The notes: generated by a model from the letters alone, not told the origin. Positions 38,401-48,417 are shown, numbered from the stretch's first letter. The stretch is DNA of 64,000 nt from a bacterium (GCA_016125225.1 WGME01000013.1:310001-374000), one strand, 5' to 3'. Program-made: numbers and translations.

Positions 38401-38495
38401 TCGACGAACAACTGGCGACTCAGAAGTTTTGTCATGGTAACAGTTCGTTTAATCGTGGCGAAAAGCCGGAATTGGCTGCGACCAGTGCGCCGTAA
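35472..38495 (+). CDS. nirB: Assimilatory nitrite reductase, NirB-NirD fusion
   Basis: It reduces nitrite to ammonium with NAD(P)H. The 1007-residue protein has an N-terminal FAD/NAD domain (VVIGHGMVGHRF, then VIGGGLLGLEAA). A [2Fe-2S] BFD-like domain (CSC at about 427, CGGC about 40 residues on) and a second such region with CEIC follow. The siroheme/[4Fe-4S] core has CVGTTWCRYG (about 644) and GCIREC (about 683). A C-terminal Rieske NirD domain (about 860-980) keeps all four ligands (Cys909-x-His911 and CPLH). NirB and NirD are separate proteins in enteric bacteria; fusions occur elsewhere, including fungi. ATG 35472 is the start; upstream in-frame sequence is unlike the family. Confidence 0.95.
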   Translation: MIIAAPHAERRTIVVIGHGMVGHRFCEKLVEYDVDRDYRIVTFCEEPRAAYDRVGLSSFFAHRDAQKLMLARIEWYQEQGIELHIGDRATEINREQRVVKSQKGLEVPYDAIVLATGSFPFVPPVPGVEKAGVFVYRTIEDLERMIEYGRHSKKAAVIGGGLLGLEAAKATVDLGLDTHVIEFAPRLMPRQIDDSGSQILVKKIEALGVQVHLNTGTKEILGNGKVEGLLFNDGQQIDIDMLVISAGIRPRDELGKSSGLELGPRGGIVIDDKLRTSDHDVFAIGEVALHRSMIYGLVAPGYDMADILAANLCGADRKFTGADLSTKLKLMGVDVASFGQYELGLDQAQPLQWEDRFAGVYKKLFFTPDGQRLLGGILVGDAGDYGRLSALAKLGDPLPCPPGELLVPKAGAAAAGADDMPDGAQICSCNNVTKGQICVVVRDGTCSTLGELKACTKAGTGCGGCVPMVTDLLNAELKKAGRKVNTSLCEHFNHTRQELFQICKIQQIRSFEELVKQHGQGQGCEICKPAVASILASLYNELILDGHRDTLQDTNDRFLANMQRGGLYSIVPRVPGGEITPEKLIVLGEVGKKYGLYTKITGGQRIDLFGAAVQELPQIWEELVNAGFESGHAYGKSLRTVKSCVGTTWCRYGVGDSVGFAIRIENRYKGLRSPHKLKSAVSGCIRECAEAQSKDFGLIATENGYNLYVCGNGGSKPRHADLLAGDLDEETAIRYIDRFLMFYVQTADRLTRTSVWLDKLDGGIEYLRDVIINDKLGLCEDLERQMQLVVDTYRCEWRDVVEDPEKRRFFEQFVNTDETEPCIEFISERGQRRPVDWAKDEVISVGQLTMPDGQAVEDHTPTVERQWFKVGLVSDFPQDGAGTIKYGKVQIAVYNFTSRGEWYATQNMCPHKNAFVLSRGIIGDQQGEPKVACPLHKKTYSLKHGGCLTGEPYQLQTFDVRIEDDSVYLLLPPVNVLDEQLATQKFCHGNSSFNRGEKPELAATSAP

Positions 38496-38555
38496 TCGGT
38501 CTCTTGAACGGTCCTTGAATCATTCGAAGTCTGATCCCGATTTTAGAGTCTTGTC

Positions 38556-40286
38556 ATGTCGACCACGGTGTCATCATCGCGAACGTCACCCCCGCAGGTT
38601 GAGGCGGTTGCCGCAACCCCTGCCGTGGTGACCTTGCGCACGGTGATTGACGATTATCTCGCCGAGCAGAAGACGATGACGGCGGTCGACATGTTCAGCC
38701 GCTGGCATGAGACCACGACCGTTCCCGTCCAGGCCAGGTACTACAAATCACTGATTCCTGCGACGCCCCCTGCTACGGGCGAGCAGTATGCCTTTGAAGT
38801 CGATCTCGATCGGTGCAGTGGTTGCAAAGCCTGTGTGACGGCGTGTCATACCTTGAATGGTCTCGATGAACACGAAACCTGGCGCGATGTCGGCCTGCTG
38901 CTGGGTGGAACTACGTCACTCCCGGTCATTCAACACGTGACAACGGCGTGTCATCATTGCCTCGAACCCGCTTGTGCGATCGCCTGCCCCGTGGATGCCT
39001 ACGCGAAACATCCCGTCACCGGCATCGTGAAGCATCTCGACGACCAGTGCTTTGGCTGTCAGTACTGCACCCTCGCGTGTCCCTACGATGTTCCCAAATA
39101 TCACGCGGATAAGGGCATCGTCCGCAAATGCGACATGTGCAGCGATCGGCTGGCGGTTGGCGAGGCCCCGGCGTGTGTGCAGGCCTGCCCGCATGAAGCC
39201 ATCCGAATTCGCACGGTCGCGACCCAGCAGGTGATCGATGACTGCGAGTCGCAACAGTTTCTGCCCGGTGCGCCCGAACCACAGTTCACGCTGCCGACCA
39301 CGTTGTACAAAACGGCCCGTGTTTTCCCACGCAATCTGATTCCGGCCGATTATCACACACCGAAACGCGAACACGCCCACTGGTCTCTGATCTGGATGCT
39401 GGTCCTGACGCAACTCTCGGTGGGAGCCTTCATCGCTGAGTTCTGGTTGACCTCGCAGCTGGGATCTCTGATGAGCGAAACCAGCACCGAAGTCGTGAGC
39501 CTCGGCAGCGTTCCCGGTTTGACGGCACTCGCCCTGGGATTGATCGCCATCGGGGCCGCGACGTTACATCTCGGTCGGCCCAATCTGGCCTTCCGGGCAA
39601 TCATCGGTTTGCGACATTCCTGGCTGAGCCGCGAAATCGTGGCGTTTGGACTCTTCGCGAAGTTGGCCGCCTTGTATGCCACCTCGTCGTGGTGGATGCC
39701 CTGGCTCGACATCGACATGAACTGGCAGCCCTGGTTAGGACTCGGCGTCGCCGTCTCCGGATTGGCGGGCGTCCTCTGCTCGGTCATGATCTACGACTTC
39801 ACGCAACGGCCGTTCTGGAACGGTCCGGAAACCACCGCCAAATTCCTAGGCACCACGGCCGTACTCGGACTGGCCACACTGTTCGCGACGCTCGCCATCA
39901 CCTCGGCATCGCGAGGACAATTGATTGAACAAGGCCCGCTATTATGCCGTCTGATCGTGATGGCCACGGTCTTCAAGCTGTTATCGGAAATGCGCGTCCT
40001 GTGGCATCTGCGTGACCGATCTAACACCACGCAACGCCGGTCGGCACAGTTATTGGTTGGGGAACTCCGCTCCACTCTGGGGCTGCGAGTGGTAGCCGCC
40101 GTTCTGGGGGGCTTCGTTATCCCATTGTTGCTGTTGTCTCAACCCATGTCGGTGTGGTCGCCCGAGACCCTTCGGATGGGGGCATTAACTTGTGGCGGAC
40201 TCCTGCTCCTTGGCGAATTGACGGAACGCTTTCTGTTCTTTTCGGCGGTTATCGCCAATCGCATGCCGGGAGGGCTGAGCACATGA
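38556..40286 (+). CDS. DmsB-DmsC-like iron-sulfur/membrane-anchor fusion protein
   Basis: Residues about 85-215 hold a DmsB-type ferredoxin with 16 Cys in four CxxCxxC(A)xxC-like clusters ([35 protein letters not shown], and the split set CDMC...ACVQAC), enough for four [4Fe-4S] centres. Residues about 275-570 contain around eight hydrophobic helices of the DmsC/NrfD-like quinol-oxidising anchor. The fusion would pass electrons from membrane quinol to the molybdoenzyme encoded next, but this is inference. It lies 60 bases after nirBD and overlaps nasA by four bases (ATGA), so all three are co-expressed. Confidence 0.9.
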   Translation: MSTTVSSSRTSPPQVEAVAATPAVVTLRTVIDDYLAEQKTMTAVDMFSRWHETTTVPVQARYYKSLIPATPPATGEQYAFEVDLDRCSGCKACVTACHTLNGLDEHETWRDVGLLLGGTTSLPVIQHVTTACHHCLEPACAIACPVDAYAKHPVTGIVKHLDDQCFGCQYCTLACPYDVPKYHADKGIVRKCDMCSDRLAVGEAPACVQACPHEAIRIRTVATQQVIDDCESQQFLPGAPEPQFTLPTTLYKTARVFPRNLIPADYHTPKREHAHWSLIWMLVLTQLSVGAFIAEFWLTSQLGSLMSETSTEVVSLGSVPGLTALALGLIAIGAATLHLGRPNLAFRAIIGLRHSWLSREIVAFGLFAKLAALYATSSWWMPWLDIDMNWQPWLGLGVAVSGLAGVLCSVMIYDFTQRPFWNGPETTAKFLGTTAVLGLATLFATLAITSASRGQLIEQGPLLCRLIVMATVFKLLSEMRVLWHLRDRSNTTQRRSAQLLVGELRSTLGLRVVAAVLGGFVIPLLLLSQPMSVWSPETLRMGALTCGGLLLLGELTERFLFFSAVIANRMPGGLST

Positions 40287-42544
40287 CGGCTACTCCGACA
40301 CCGAAATCGATCTGGCAACATTTGCCACAACCTCTCGCGGAAATTCTGCATGCAGAGCAGGGGCCCCTTACGCGGGAATTGCTGCTGGCTCCGGGGCAAT
40401 TCGGACTCGGCAAAGTTCCGGCGAAGCAGGCTCCCGATGCCACCACCAACATGGTGTGCGGCTACTGTGCCACGGGTTGTGGTCTGAAAGTTCATATGCG
40501 GGACGGAGAGGCGATCGGTCTCACGCCGACTACGCAGTATCCCGTTAATCTGGGCATGGCCTGTCCCAAAGGCTGGGAAGCCCTCGAAGTTCTGAAAGCC
40601 CCGGATCGCGCGACGACACCTCTGTTGCGGAATCCCGACGGTCGCCTGGAGCCCGTGGACTGGGAAACCGCCCTTTCGAAGATGGTGGCGGAATTTCAGC
40701 GACTGAAGGCTGAATCGGGGCCGGAGTCGGTGGCGTTCCTCAGCACCGGTCAAATTCCGACGGAAGAGATGGCGTTGCTTGGAGCCGTGTTCAAATTCGG
40801 CATGGGCTTCGTCCATTGCGATTCCAACACCCGGCAATGCATGGCGACCGCTGCCACGGCCTACAAACAGTCATTCGGATTTGATGCTCCTCCTTACACA
40901 TACGCCGACTTTGAAGAATCCGATGCGTTGATCTTCGTGGGTTCGAACATCTGCCTCGCGCATCCCATCATGTGGGAGCGGGTGATGCGGAACAAACGGC
41001 GGCCGGAAATCATCGTTGTCGATCCGCGTCGCACCGAAACGGCGATGAATGCCACTCAGCATCTCGCCATCCAGCCGAAAAGCGATTTGGTATTGTTCTA
41101 CGGAATCGCGAACCAGTTGATCGAACGTGGCTGGATCGATCATGACTTCATCGCGGCCCACACCTCCGGGTTCCATGAATTCGCCGAGTTTGTGCGGCAG
41201 TTCCCGGTCGATGTCGTGCTGGAACGCACCGGCTTAACCAGCGAACAACTGGAACGGTTCGTCACCACCATCCATGAAAAAGAACGCGTGTCGTTCTGGT
41301 GGACGATGGGGGTGAACCAGAGTTACGAAGGGACACGCGTTGCTCAGGCACTCATCAATCTCGTGTTGATGACGGGGAACATCGGGCGATTAGGGACCGG
41401 TGCGAATTCCATTACCGGTCAATGCAATGCGATGGGGTCCCGCATCTTCGGCAATGCGACCAATCTGTTCGGCGGCCGAGACTTCCTGAACGCGGATGAC
41501 CGTCAGGACATCTCGTCGATGCTCAACATTCCGGTCGAAACGATTCCACAGCAGAACAGCCTGGCCTATCACGAAATCGTGGAAGGCATTCTGCGGGGCA
41601 AGATTCGGGGTCTGTGGGTCATCGCGACCAATTCGGCTCATTCGTGGATCAATCAGGAACACTTCCGCGACGTGATCGACCGGCTCGATTTCCTCGTGGT
41701 CCAGGACATGTATTCCACCACGGAGACAGCCCAGCAAGCCGATCTGGTGCTGCCCGCCGCGGGGTGGGGCGAAAAAGAAGGGACCGTCATCAACTCCGAA
41801 CGACGGATTGGCCTCTTCAAGAAAGTGGCGAAAGCTCCCGGTCAGGCCCTGGCCGACTTTTACATCATCAAGTCGGTCGCTCAGGCCTGGGGTTGCGGCG
41901 AGATGTTCGCTGAATGGACCTCGCCCGAAGCGGTGTTCCGGATTCTGCAGCGATTTTCCGCCGGGCGTCCCTGTGACTTTTCGGGGATCGAGGGTTACCG
42001 CCAGATTGATGAAGCCGGGGGCATTCAGTGGCCTTATCCCTCAACAGAGGCTGACGATTCCACGGAACGCCGTTTGTTTGCCGAGGGACAGTTCTTCCAT
42101 GCCGATGGCCGGGCCAAGTTTCTGTTCGATCCACCGCGCCCGATGCCGGAACCGCCGACGGAAGAATTTCCCTTTGTGCTGTTAACCGGTCGCGGCACCG
42201 CCTCACAGTGGCACACACAAACCCGTACGGCGAAGTCGGCCGTTCTCCGGAAGCTCTATCCCCAAGCGGTCTACGTTGAGATTCATCCGGAAGATGCCCG
42301 GCGACTGAAAATCTCGCCGCAATCCTGGGTTGAGGTCTCTTCCCAACGGGGCACCTTGCAGGCACGGGCATTCGTCTCGCCGACGGTGCAACCGGGGCAG
42401 GTTTTCATCCCGATGCACTATGCGGAAACGAATCGGCTGACCGATTCCGTCTTCGATCCCTATTCCAAGCAACCATCGTACAAGGCCTGTGCAGTCCGTG
42501 TACGACCCTGGTCTGGTTCTGTCCCTTCTTCCCGACATTCTTAG
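40283..42544 (+). CDS. nasA: Assimilatory nitrate reductase catalytic subunit (molybdopterin)
   Basis: A 753-residue Mo-bisMGD oxidoreductase of the NasA/NapA branch. It has the N-terminal [4Fe-4S] Cys set (Cys59, 62, 66, 94) and the presumed molybdenum-ligand Cys186 in NTRQCM. MGD-binding segments include [12 protein letters not shown], and [14 protein letters not shown] and [17 protein letters not shown] are further family landmarks. There is no signal peptide, so it is cytoplasmic, fitting assimilation rather than periplasmic respiration. It lacks the C-terminal BFD-type iron-sulfur extension of some NasA proteins. Its start overlaps the DmsBC-like gene by four bases. Confidence 0.95.
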   Translation: MTATPTPKSIWQHLPQPLAEILHAEQGPLTRELLLAPGQFGLGKVPAKQAPDATTNMVCGYCATGCGLKVHMRDGEAIGLTPTTQYPVNLGMACPKGWEALEVLKAPDRATTPLLRNPDGRLEPVDWETALSKMVAEFQRLKAESGPESVAFLSTGQIPTEEMALLGAVFKFGMGFVHCDSNTRQCMATAATAYKQSFGFDAPPYTYADFEESDALIFVGSNICLAHPIMWERVMRNKRRPEIIVVDPRRTETAMNATQHLAIQPKSDLVLFYGIANQLIERGWIDHDFIAAHTSGFHEFAEFVRQFPVDVVLERTGLTSEQLERFVTTIHEKERVSFWWTMGVNQSYEGTRVAQALINLVLMTGNIGRLGTGANSITGQCNAMGSRIFGNATNLFGGRDFLNADDRQDISSMLNIPVETIPQQNSLAYHEIVEGILRGKIRGLWVIATNSAHSWINQEHFRDVIDRLDFLVVQDMYSTTETAQQADLVLPAAGWGEKEGTVINSERRIGLFKKVAKAPGQALADFYIIKSVAQAWGCGEMFAEWTSPEAVFRILQRFSAGRPCDFSGIEGYRQIDEAGGIQWPYPSTEADDSTERRLFAEGQFFHADGRAKFLFDPPRPMPEPPTEEFPFVLLTGRGTASQWHTQTRTAKSAVLRKLYPQAVYVEIHPEDARRLKISPQSWVEVSSQRGTLQARAFVSPTVQPGQVFIPMHYAETNRLTDSVFDPYSKQPSYKACAVRVRPWSGSVPSSRHS

Positions 42545-42560
42545 TCTTAGAAAGTGTTTC

Positions 42561-44024
42561 ATGGTTACGCAGTTTGCTGGTGGTGGAACTTCTCGACTCT
42601 GGCTGGCCGTAGGCCTGCTGGGCGTGGTGGCCTGCGTGGGGTGTGGATCTTCCACGCCGCCCGCTACAACCGAAGCTGCGCCCGATTCCGGTGTGATGAC
42701 GGCCAAGCCCGATCTGGATGCGGCTGCCTTGCTCGCCGAAGAAGAAAAGTCGCTTGAAAAGCCGGAGCTGAAGTTCGGCTTCATCAAGCTCACCGACTGT
42801 GCCCCGATTGTTATTGCCAAGGAACTGGGGTTCTTTGAACAGGAAGGCTTGTCGGTCACCGTCGAAGCGCAGGCCAACTGGAAAGTTCTGCTCGACCGCG
42901 TGATCAGTGGCGAACTTGACGGGGCCCATATGCTGGCAGGTCAACCGATCGCCGCAACCATTGGTTTCGGCACCAAGGCCCACATCGTGACTGCCTTCAG
43001 CATGGATCTGAACGGCAACGCGATCACCGTTTCGAAGAAAATCTGGGAAGAGATGCAGGCCGCCGATGAGAAACTCAACTCGCCGACTCCGCCGCATCCC
43101 ATCAACGCGTCAGCCTTGAAGATCGTCGCCGACAAGTACAAAGCCGAAGGCAACCCGCTCAATCTGGGGATGGTCTTCCCGGTCTCCACGCACAACTATG
43201 AGCTGCGGTACTGGCTGGCCGCGGCGGGCATTCACCCCGGTTTCTACACGCCGGAAGATTCCCGCGGAATGATTGACGGCGATGTGCTGATTTCGGTCAC
43301 GCCGCCGCCGCAGATGCCCGCGACTCTCGAAGCCGGCACCATTCAAGGTTACTGCGTGGGTGAGCCGTGGAATCAACAGGCCGTGATGCGCGACATCGGT
43401 GTCTGCGTGGTAACCGACTATGAAATCTGGAACGACAACCCGGAGAAGGTCTTCGGCGTCACCAAAGAATGGTCCGACAAGTATCCGCAGACCCACATCG
43501 CGGTCGTCAAGGCGCTCATCAAGGCGGGCAAATGGCTCGATGAAGTCGATGACGCTGGTGAGTTCAAGAACCGCAAGCAGGCTTGCGAAATCCTCTCCAA
43601 GAAGGATTATGTCGGGGCCGATGTCGAAGTCATTGCCAACAGCATGACCGGCACGTTCCTGTTCCAGAGTTCGGATCGTCAAGCTCAACGCGACTTCAAC
43701 GTCTTTTTCAAGAAGTACGCCACCTATCCGTTCTACAGCGACTGCATCTGGTATCTGACCCAAATGCGTCGCTGGGGGCAGATCGCCGAAGCCAAGGACG
43801 ATGCCTGGTATCACGAAACGGCCAAGTCGATCTACTTGCCGGATATCTACCTGCAGGCTGCCAAGGAATTGATGGCGGAAGGTGTGATCGCGGAAGCCGA
43901 CGTGCCGGCCAGCACTGATGGTTACAAGCCGCCTACCAAGCTGTTCATCGATGGCATGGAATACGACGGCCGCAAACCGACGGCATATGTTGCTCAATTT
44001 GAAATCGGTAAGAAGGATCAGTAA
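42561..44024 (+). CDS. nrtA: Nitrate ABC transporter substrate-binding lipoprotein
   Basis: This periplasmic NrtA/CmpA-family binding protein has a lipoprotein signal (VVAC, lipid Cys25), a linker, then [21 protein letters not shown], typical of the family N-lobe. [17 protein letters not shown] and [13 protein letters not shown] are further conserved segments. It is 487 residues long, with an extended C-terminal part as in cyanobacterial NrtA. The nitrate specificity is inferred from position between nasA and nrtB; bicarbonate or other anions bind to relatives. ATG 42561 begins 17 bases after the nasA stop. Confidence 0.92.
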   Translation: MVTQFAGGGTSRLWLAVGLLGVVACVGCGSSTPPATTEAAPDSGVMTAKPDLDAAALLAEEEKSLEKPELKFGFIKLTDCAPIVIAKELGFFEQEGLSVTVEAQANWKVLLDRVISGELDGAHMLAGQPIAATIGFGTKAHIVTAFSMDLNGNAITVSKKIWEEMQAADEKLNSPTPPHPINASALKIVADKYKAEGNPLNLGMVFPVSTHNYELRYWLAAAGIHPGFYTPEDSRGMIDGDVLISVTPPPQMPATLEAGTIQGYCVGEPWNQQAVMRDIGVCVVTDYEIWNDNPEKVFGVTKEWSDKYPQTHIAVVKALIKAGKWLDEVDDAGEFKNRKQACEILSKKDYVGADVEVIANSMTGTFLFQSSDRQAQRDFNVFFKKYATYPFYSDCIWYLTQMRRWGQIAEAKDDAWYHETAKSIYLPDIYLQAAKELMAEGVIAEADVPASTDGYKPPTKLFIDGMEYDGRKPTAYVAQFEIGKKDQ

Positions 44025-44130
44025 GCCGGTCTTGGCTGCTGATCATCGACATGCAAATCCTCGGGTCCATGTCTCTGCGTGAGCCTCACACGCAGAGACA
44101 CTTTTCAAGATTCGCAAAGAACTACCTGTC

Positions 44131-45246
44131 ATGAAGATCAAAGCCACAATCTTAAATGGTCTGCAACTGGCGGGGCTGGGGGCCTTCGATCCCGTCGTCC
44201 GTCTGCTGAGCGGAGAGAATCCCTCGGCCCAGCTTCCCAAGATCGGTCAGTTCATCCTGATGCCGATCGGCGGGTTTGCCTTGTTTCTGGCGGTGTGGAC
44301 GATCGCGGCCTCATCGATTCAAACCCGCTACGGTTCGATTCCGAATCCCAAAGCGGTCTGGGTCGCGGGGAGTCAGTTGCTGGCCGCTCATCAGAAGACC
44401 ACAGCCGATCGGCAACAGTTCTATGTCGATCGTGACAAGCAGGCGAAAGAATACGTCGAGAAGGCGGCGACACTACGGACAGCCGCCGCTGATCCGAAGA
44501 ATGCCGCCTTGAAAGATCGGCTGGATGAAGCCGCTGTAAAGAACGATGGTCTCGCGGCCTCGACCATGAAACGCAAATATGCGGGAAGTCCGTCGTACCT
44601 CGATCAGATCCGCACGAGCTTGCTGACGGTCTTCACGGGTTTTGTGCTGGCATCTGCCATCGCAATTCCCGTGGGGATTCTATGCGGACTCAGTCCGGTC
44701 TTCATGGCCTGCGTGAATCCGTTTATTCAGATCTTCAAGCCGGTCTCACCGTTGGCATGGCTGCCGATCGTGATGATCGTTGTCGGTGCGCTCTATACGA
44801 CTGATCCGTCTGAAGCCTGGTTCGAGAAATCGTTTATCAGTTCCGCGATCACCGTCGCCCTGTGTTCATTGTGGCCGACACTCACCAATACCGCCCTCGG
44901 TGTCGCCTCGATTGATAAGGACTACATCAACGTCGCCCGGGTGTTGCAGTTGAGTCCATCCTCGCGCGTCTTCAAGATCATCCTTCCCGCCTCGTTGCCG
45001 TTGATGTTTACCGGCCTGCGGATTTCGCTCGGCGTCGGCTGGATGGTGCTGATCGCCGCCGAAATGCTGGCTCAGAACCCCGGCCTTGGCAAATTCGTCT
45101 GGGACATGTTCCAGAACGGCTCGAGTGAAACCCTGGCCCAGATCATGGTGGCGGTGTTCACCATCGGGGGGATTGGGTTCCTGCTCGACCGCATCATGAT
45201 TGTCTGCCAGCGCATGGTCAGCTTTGATTCGGCGGTGTCAGCATGA
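44131..45246 (+). CDS. nrtB: Nitrate ABC transporter permease with unusual inserted helical segment
   Basis: A 371-residue permease of the NrtB/SsuC/TauC family. The C-terminal two thirds carry the usual membrane helices and the ATPase-contact EAA-like loop ([27 protein letters not shown]). Between the first membrane helix (about residues 46-65) and the second (about 170-190) lies a roughly 95-residue polar, helix-prone stretch (Lys, Ala, Asp and Gln rich). NrtB-type permeases are usually about 270-280 residues, so this is an insertion. The gene overlaps the next ATPase gene by four bases (ATGA). Confidence 0.93.
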   Translation: MKIKATILNGLQLAGLGAFDPVVRLLSGENPSAQLPKIGQFILMPIGGFALFLAVWTIAASSIQTRYGSIPNPKAVWVAGSQLLAAHQKTTADRQQFYVDRDKQAKEYVEKAATLRTAAADPKNAALKDRLDEAAVKNDGLAASTMKRKYAGSPSYLDQIRTSLLTVFTGFVLASAIAIPVGILCGLSPVFMACVNPFIQIFKPVSPLAWLPIVMIVVGALYTTDPSEAWFEKSFISSAITVALCSLWPTLTNTALGVASIDKDYINVARVLQLSPSSRVFKIILPASLPLMFTGLRISLGVGWMVLIAAEMLAQNPGLGKFVWDMFQNGSSETLAQIMVAVFTIGGIGFLLDRIMIVCQRMVSFDSAVSA

Positions 45247-46124
45247 CAGGCACCACACCCTCAACAGCCGGAGAACCTTCGATGGCGTTTCTGGAACTGG
45301 ACGGCGTCTCCAAATCGTTCACCGTCAATGGCAAAACCAAGCCTGTGTTGCGGGAGATCAACCTGTCGATCGAGCAGGGAGAGTTCGTCGCGATCGTGGG
45401 TTTCTCCGGCAGCGGCAAGACGACGTTGATGTCGCTGATGGCGGGCCTGATCCTACCCGATGAGGGCGAGGTCCGCCTGCATGGGGAACGAGTGACGGGA
45501 CCGAGTCCGAATCGCGGGATTGTCTTTCAGAACTATTCGCTGCTGCCCTGGCTGACCGTCTTCGAGAATGTGAAACTCGCGGTCGATCAGGTTTGTCGCG
45601 GTTGGACGACAGAGCGCAAACGAGAACGAGTGCTCGAATACCTGAAGATGGTGAACCTGTCACCCGCCGCACAAAAGCGACCGGCACAACTTTCTGGCGG
45701 AATGCGGCAGCGGGTTTCCGTGGCGCGAACCTTGGCCATGGACCCGGAAGTGTTGTTGCTCGATGAACCGCTGGGAGCCCTCGATGCTCTCACGCGGGCC
45801 ACGTTGCAGGATGAAATCGAACGCATCTGGGAACGGGATCGCAAGACCTGCGTGCTGATCACGAACGATCTCGATGAAGCCCTGTTGCTCGCCGATCGCA
45901 TCATCCCTATGACTGCCGGACCGGGAGCAACGCTCGGGCCGTCTTTCGCCGTCGATGCCGAGCGGCCGCGTGATCGTCGGGCGATCGCCAAGGGAGCCGA
46001 GTTCAAACACCTGCGCCGCGAACTGACGGAATGGCTGCTCACGGTGGCTCGCCAGCAGCCCACGCTGCCCGTTTCCGCACCTTCGTCGCCTCAACACCCT
46101 GTTGTTTCAGGAGCCGCAACATGA
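45243..46124 (+). CDS. nrtC: Nitrate ABC transporter ATPase, first of two
   Basis: A 293-residue ATPase with Walker [11 protein letters not shown]-loop FQNYSLLPW, signature LSGGMRQR, and Walker [16 protein letters not shown]. The switch region reads [16 protein letters not shown], with Asn in place of the usual His. Cyanobacterial NrtC carries a fused C-terminal substrate-binding domain that regulates uptake; that part is absent, leaving only a short Pro/Ser tail. The name nrtC is given by position and is tentative, because the protein is NrtD-like in length. It overlaps nrtB and the next ATPase by four bases each. Confidence 0.9.
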   Translation: MTGTTPSTAGEPSMAFLELDGVSKSFTVNGKTKPVLREINLSIEQGEFVAIVGFSGSGKTTLMSLMAGLILPDEGEVRLHGERVTGPSPNRGIVFQNYSLLPWLTVFENVKLAVDQVCRGWTTERKRERVLEYLKMVNLSPAAQKRPAQLSGGMRQRVSVARTLAMDPEVLLLDEPLGALDALTRATLQDEIERIWERDRKTCVLITNDLDEALLLADRIIPMTAGPGATLGPSFAVDAERPRDRRAIAKGAEFKHLRRELTEWLLTVARQQPTLPVSAPSSPQHPVVSGAAT

Positions 46125-47017
46125 ATCCAGCAGCCATCGATCGATATCTGGAACTGTGGCGGATCACCAAAACATATCAGGGTGCGGCCGGACCGGTCTC
46201 TGTCGTCAAAGACTTCAACCTCACGGTGAAGCAGGGCGAATTCATTTCGCTCATTGGGCACTCTGGCTGCGGCAAGTCGACGGTCTTGTCGATGGTTGCG
46301 GGTCTCAGTGAACCATCGAAGGGGGGGCTGGTACTCGCCGGCCGGGAAATCACCGGTCCGGGGCCTGATCGCGGCGTCGTCTTTCAGTCGCCCTCTTTGC
46401 TGCCCTGGTTGACGGCCTTGCAGAATGTCACGCTGGGGATTCGCCAGGTGAAACCCACAGCGAGTCGCAAAGAAATCGATGAGATCGGTGCCCACTACCT
46501 GACGCTGGTCGGTTTGGGCGACGCACTCCACACGCGTCCGCCGGAATTGTCGCAAGGGATGCGGCAGCGAGTGGGGTTGGCCCGCGCTTTCGCGCTCAAT
46601 CCCAAAATGCTGTTGCTCGATGAACCCTTCGGTATGCTCGATTCACTCACGCGCATGGAACTGCAGCAGATTCTCATTGATCTGTGGCTCGAAGATCAGA
46701 AGACGGCACTCATGGTTACTCATGATGTTGACGAAGCGCTGCTGCTCTCTGATCGTGTGGTGATGATGACGAATGGTCCTGAGGCAAGGGTGGGGGAAAT
46801 TCTGGAAGTGCCATTTGCCCGGCCGCGTGATCGTTTTGCTCTGATTGAAGACCCACAGTTCGAGGCGCTGCGTGACCAACTGGTCGGCTTCCTCGAAGAT
46901 CATGCCGTGGGACATGCCGCCGAACGAGTGGCTCAACAGCGCAGTGAGAAGACCGATTCAGAGTCCGGTCTTCCCACGGTGACGCCAGCAGAATTAGTCA
47001 CCGTGGAGGACGCTTGA
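46121..47017 (+). CDS. nrtD: Nitrate ABC transporter ATPase, second of two
   Basis: A 298-residue ATPase with Walker A GHSGCGKST, Q-loop FQSPSLLPW, signature LSQGMRQR, and Walker B LLLDEPFGMLDSLTR. The H-loop is normal (VTHDVDEALLLSDRV), unlike the paired ATPase. The signature has Gln in place of the second Gly residue of LSGG. It is the last gene of the operon, starting inside the previous stop (ATGA). The convergent nucleotidyltransferase-like gene ends 30 bases beyond, with no clear terminator hairpin between. Confidence 0.92.
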   Translation: MNPAAIDRYLELWRITKTYQGAAGPVSVVKDFNLTVKQGEFISLIGHSGCGKSTVLSMVAGLSEPSKGGLVLAGREITGPGPDRGVVFQSPSLLPWLTALQNVTLGIRQVKPTASRKEIDEIGAHYLTLVGLGDALHTRPPELSQGMRQRVGLARAFALNPKMLLLDEPFGMLDSLTRMELQQILIDLWLEDQKTALMVTHDVDEALLLSDRVVMMTNGPEARVGEILEVPFARPRDRFALIEDPQFEALRDQLVGFLEDHAVGHAAERVAQQRSEKTDSESGLPTVTPAELVTVEDA

Positions 47018-47047
47018 TGGGGCACCGAACAGTAACTGTGAGCGGGT

Positions 47048-48328
47048 CTAAGGTGCTGCAACGAGTGCCTGTCGCGAAGACTGGCGGTCGAAGGCCCGTT
47101 GACGTTCGGCAGCGGTCTCGGCATGCACGTGGCGCAGGAGTCGTTCCTGAGCATCCGAAAGTTCGATGCCGCGGCGGTTCATAGCCGCTCGTGCTGTCTC
47201 CAGGCACCGCTCCATGGGAAAGCCTTCGATGATCTCGCCATGCCAGACCCGCGTGAAGGATGGAATGTGTTTCGGCAGGAGTTCACCACCCGGCAGCATC
47301 TGGCACATCACGCCGACCGAGGTACCTGTGTTGAACAGACTGCCGATGGCCGTTTTGGTGTGATCTCCCAGGAAACAGCCCACTTTCATCTGGCCGGTTT
47401 CAACGGCCTCGCCAGTGAGGGGCACACGCACGGTGGAGTAATCATTCTTCAGATCGCTGTTGGTCGTGAGCGCCCCGAGATTGCACCACGGACTCACGAA
47501 AGCATGACCGAGAAACCCGTCGTGATATTTATTCACGTAGCCTTGCAGAATCGCCCCTTCGACTTCGCCCCCCACGCGACAGACCGGACCCAGCGAGCAG
47601 CCCTCGCGCAGATTCGTCCGAAACAATTGTGTTTCGCGGCCGATAAAGCAGGGGCCTTCGATGCGGGTGAACGCCTGGATTTTCGCACCGACATCGATAT
47701 AGACCGGGCCTTTACGGACATCGATCACCACAAACGGGTCAATTTCCGCCGTGGGGTCAACGGACAGGTTTTCCAGCGGACCCACGATAGCGGTCTGAGT
47801 CGGTAACACGCCGGCTGATTGAGTTACGCGGTTGCGGAAATCGACATCGAGTTGTGTGGCGTTATGATGCACCAGATCCCACGGGTATTGCACCAGTTTT
47901 CCCGGTGATTTGACGCGTCGCCGGCTCCGCGCGAGTTGTGTTGCACCTTCCACGATCCCGCTGGCAAGCAGCACGGGAGCTTCCAACGGATCGACCGTGA
48001 TCCAGGCGATCTCGCCATCAATCAAACCGACCGCATCGGGATCGCAATGGCCTAAATCCTGCTGATCGCACAGCCAGCGGCCATTGACCAGTAAAGTGGG
48101 GGCCTGGGATAGCCAGACCAGATTATTGAGATGAGCTTCGGGGTGTTGCTCGTGATAGGTTTCGACCAGTGCCTCGCGCAGAAAGGCTCCCCAGTCTGTC
48201 ACCCGTCCGGATCGCAGAATGCGTTCGCGAACCGAGAAGTGTCCGCAGAGAAGTTCAAACACGGGTCGCAGGCTGGCAATCGGGCCGAATTGCGTTGCTC
48301 GTTCGTCTTCAAAAAATGCCACCCGCAT
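47048..48328 (-). CDS. GlmU-like putative sugar nucleotidyltransferase with left-handed beta-helix
   Basis: The 426-residue protein has an N-terminal region of the NTP_transf_4 type (FEDERATQFGPIASLRPVFEL). A C-terminal hexapeptide-repeat left-handed beta-helix follows (VDPTAEIDPFVVID, VYIDVGAKIQAFTRIEG, GCSLGPVCRVGG, AIGSLFNTGTSVGVM). Such proteins, found in Bacteroidetes and planctomycetes, are thought to transfer or acylate sugars in envelope biosynthesis; the substrate is not known. ATG 48328 has AAGGA nine bases upstream; an ATG 33 bases further up is less likely. It is convergent to the nrt operon. Confidence 0.82.
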   Translation of the reverse strand: MRVAFFEDERATQFGPIASLRPVFELLCGHFSVRERILRSGRVTDWGAFLREALVETYHEQHPEAHLNNLVWLSQAPTLLVNGRWLCDQQDLGHCDPDAVGLIDGEIAWITVDPLEAPVLLASGIVEGATQLARSRRRVKSPGKLVQYPWDLVHHNATQLDVDFRNRVTQSAGVLPTQTAIVGPLENLSVDPTAEIDPFVVIDVRKGPVYIDVGAKIQAFTRIEGPCFIGRETQLFRTNLREGCSLGPVCRVGGEVEGAILQGYVNKYHDGFLGHAFVSPWCNLGALTTNSDLKNDYSTVRVPLTGEAVETGQMKVGCFLGDHTKTAIGSLFNTGTSVGVMCQMLPGGELLPKHIPSFTRVWHGEIIEGFPMERCLETARAAMNRRGIELSDAQERLLRHVHAETAAERQRAFDRQSSRQALVAAP

Positions 48329-48417
48329 CGCCTGCGTTCCTTGTCGGGAACCTCTAATCATCCACCCAGTCGGGGGGGAGAATTTAGGCGAAAAGCGGCG
48401 GCTGCGGGAAGACGAAT

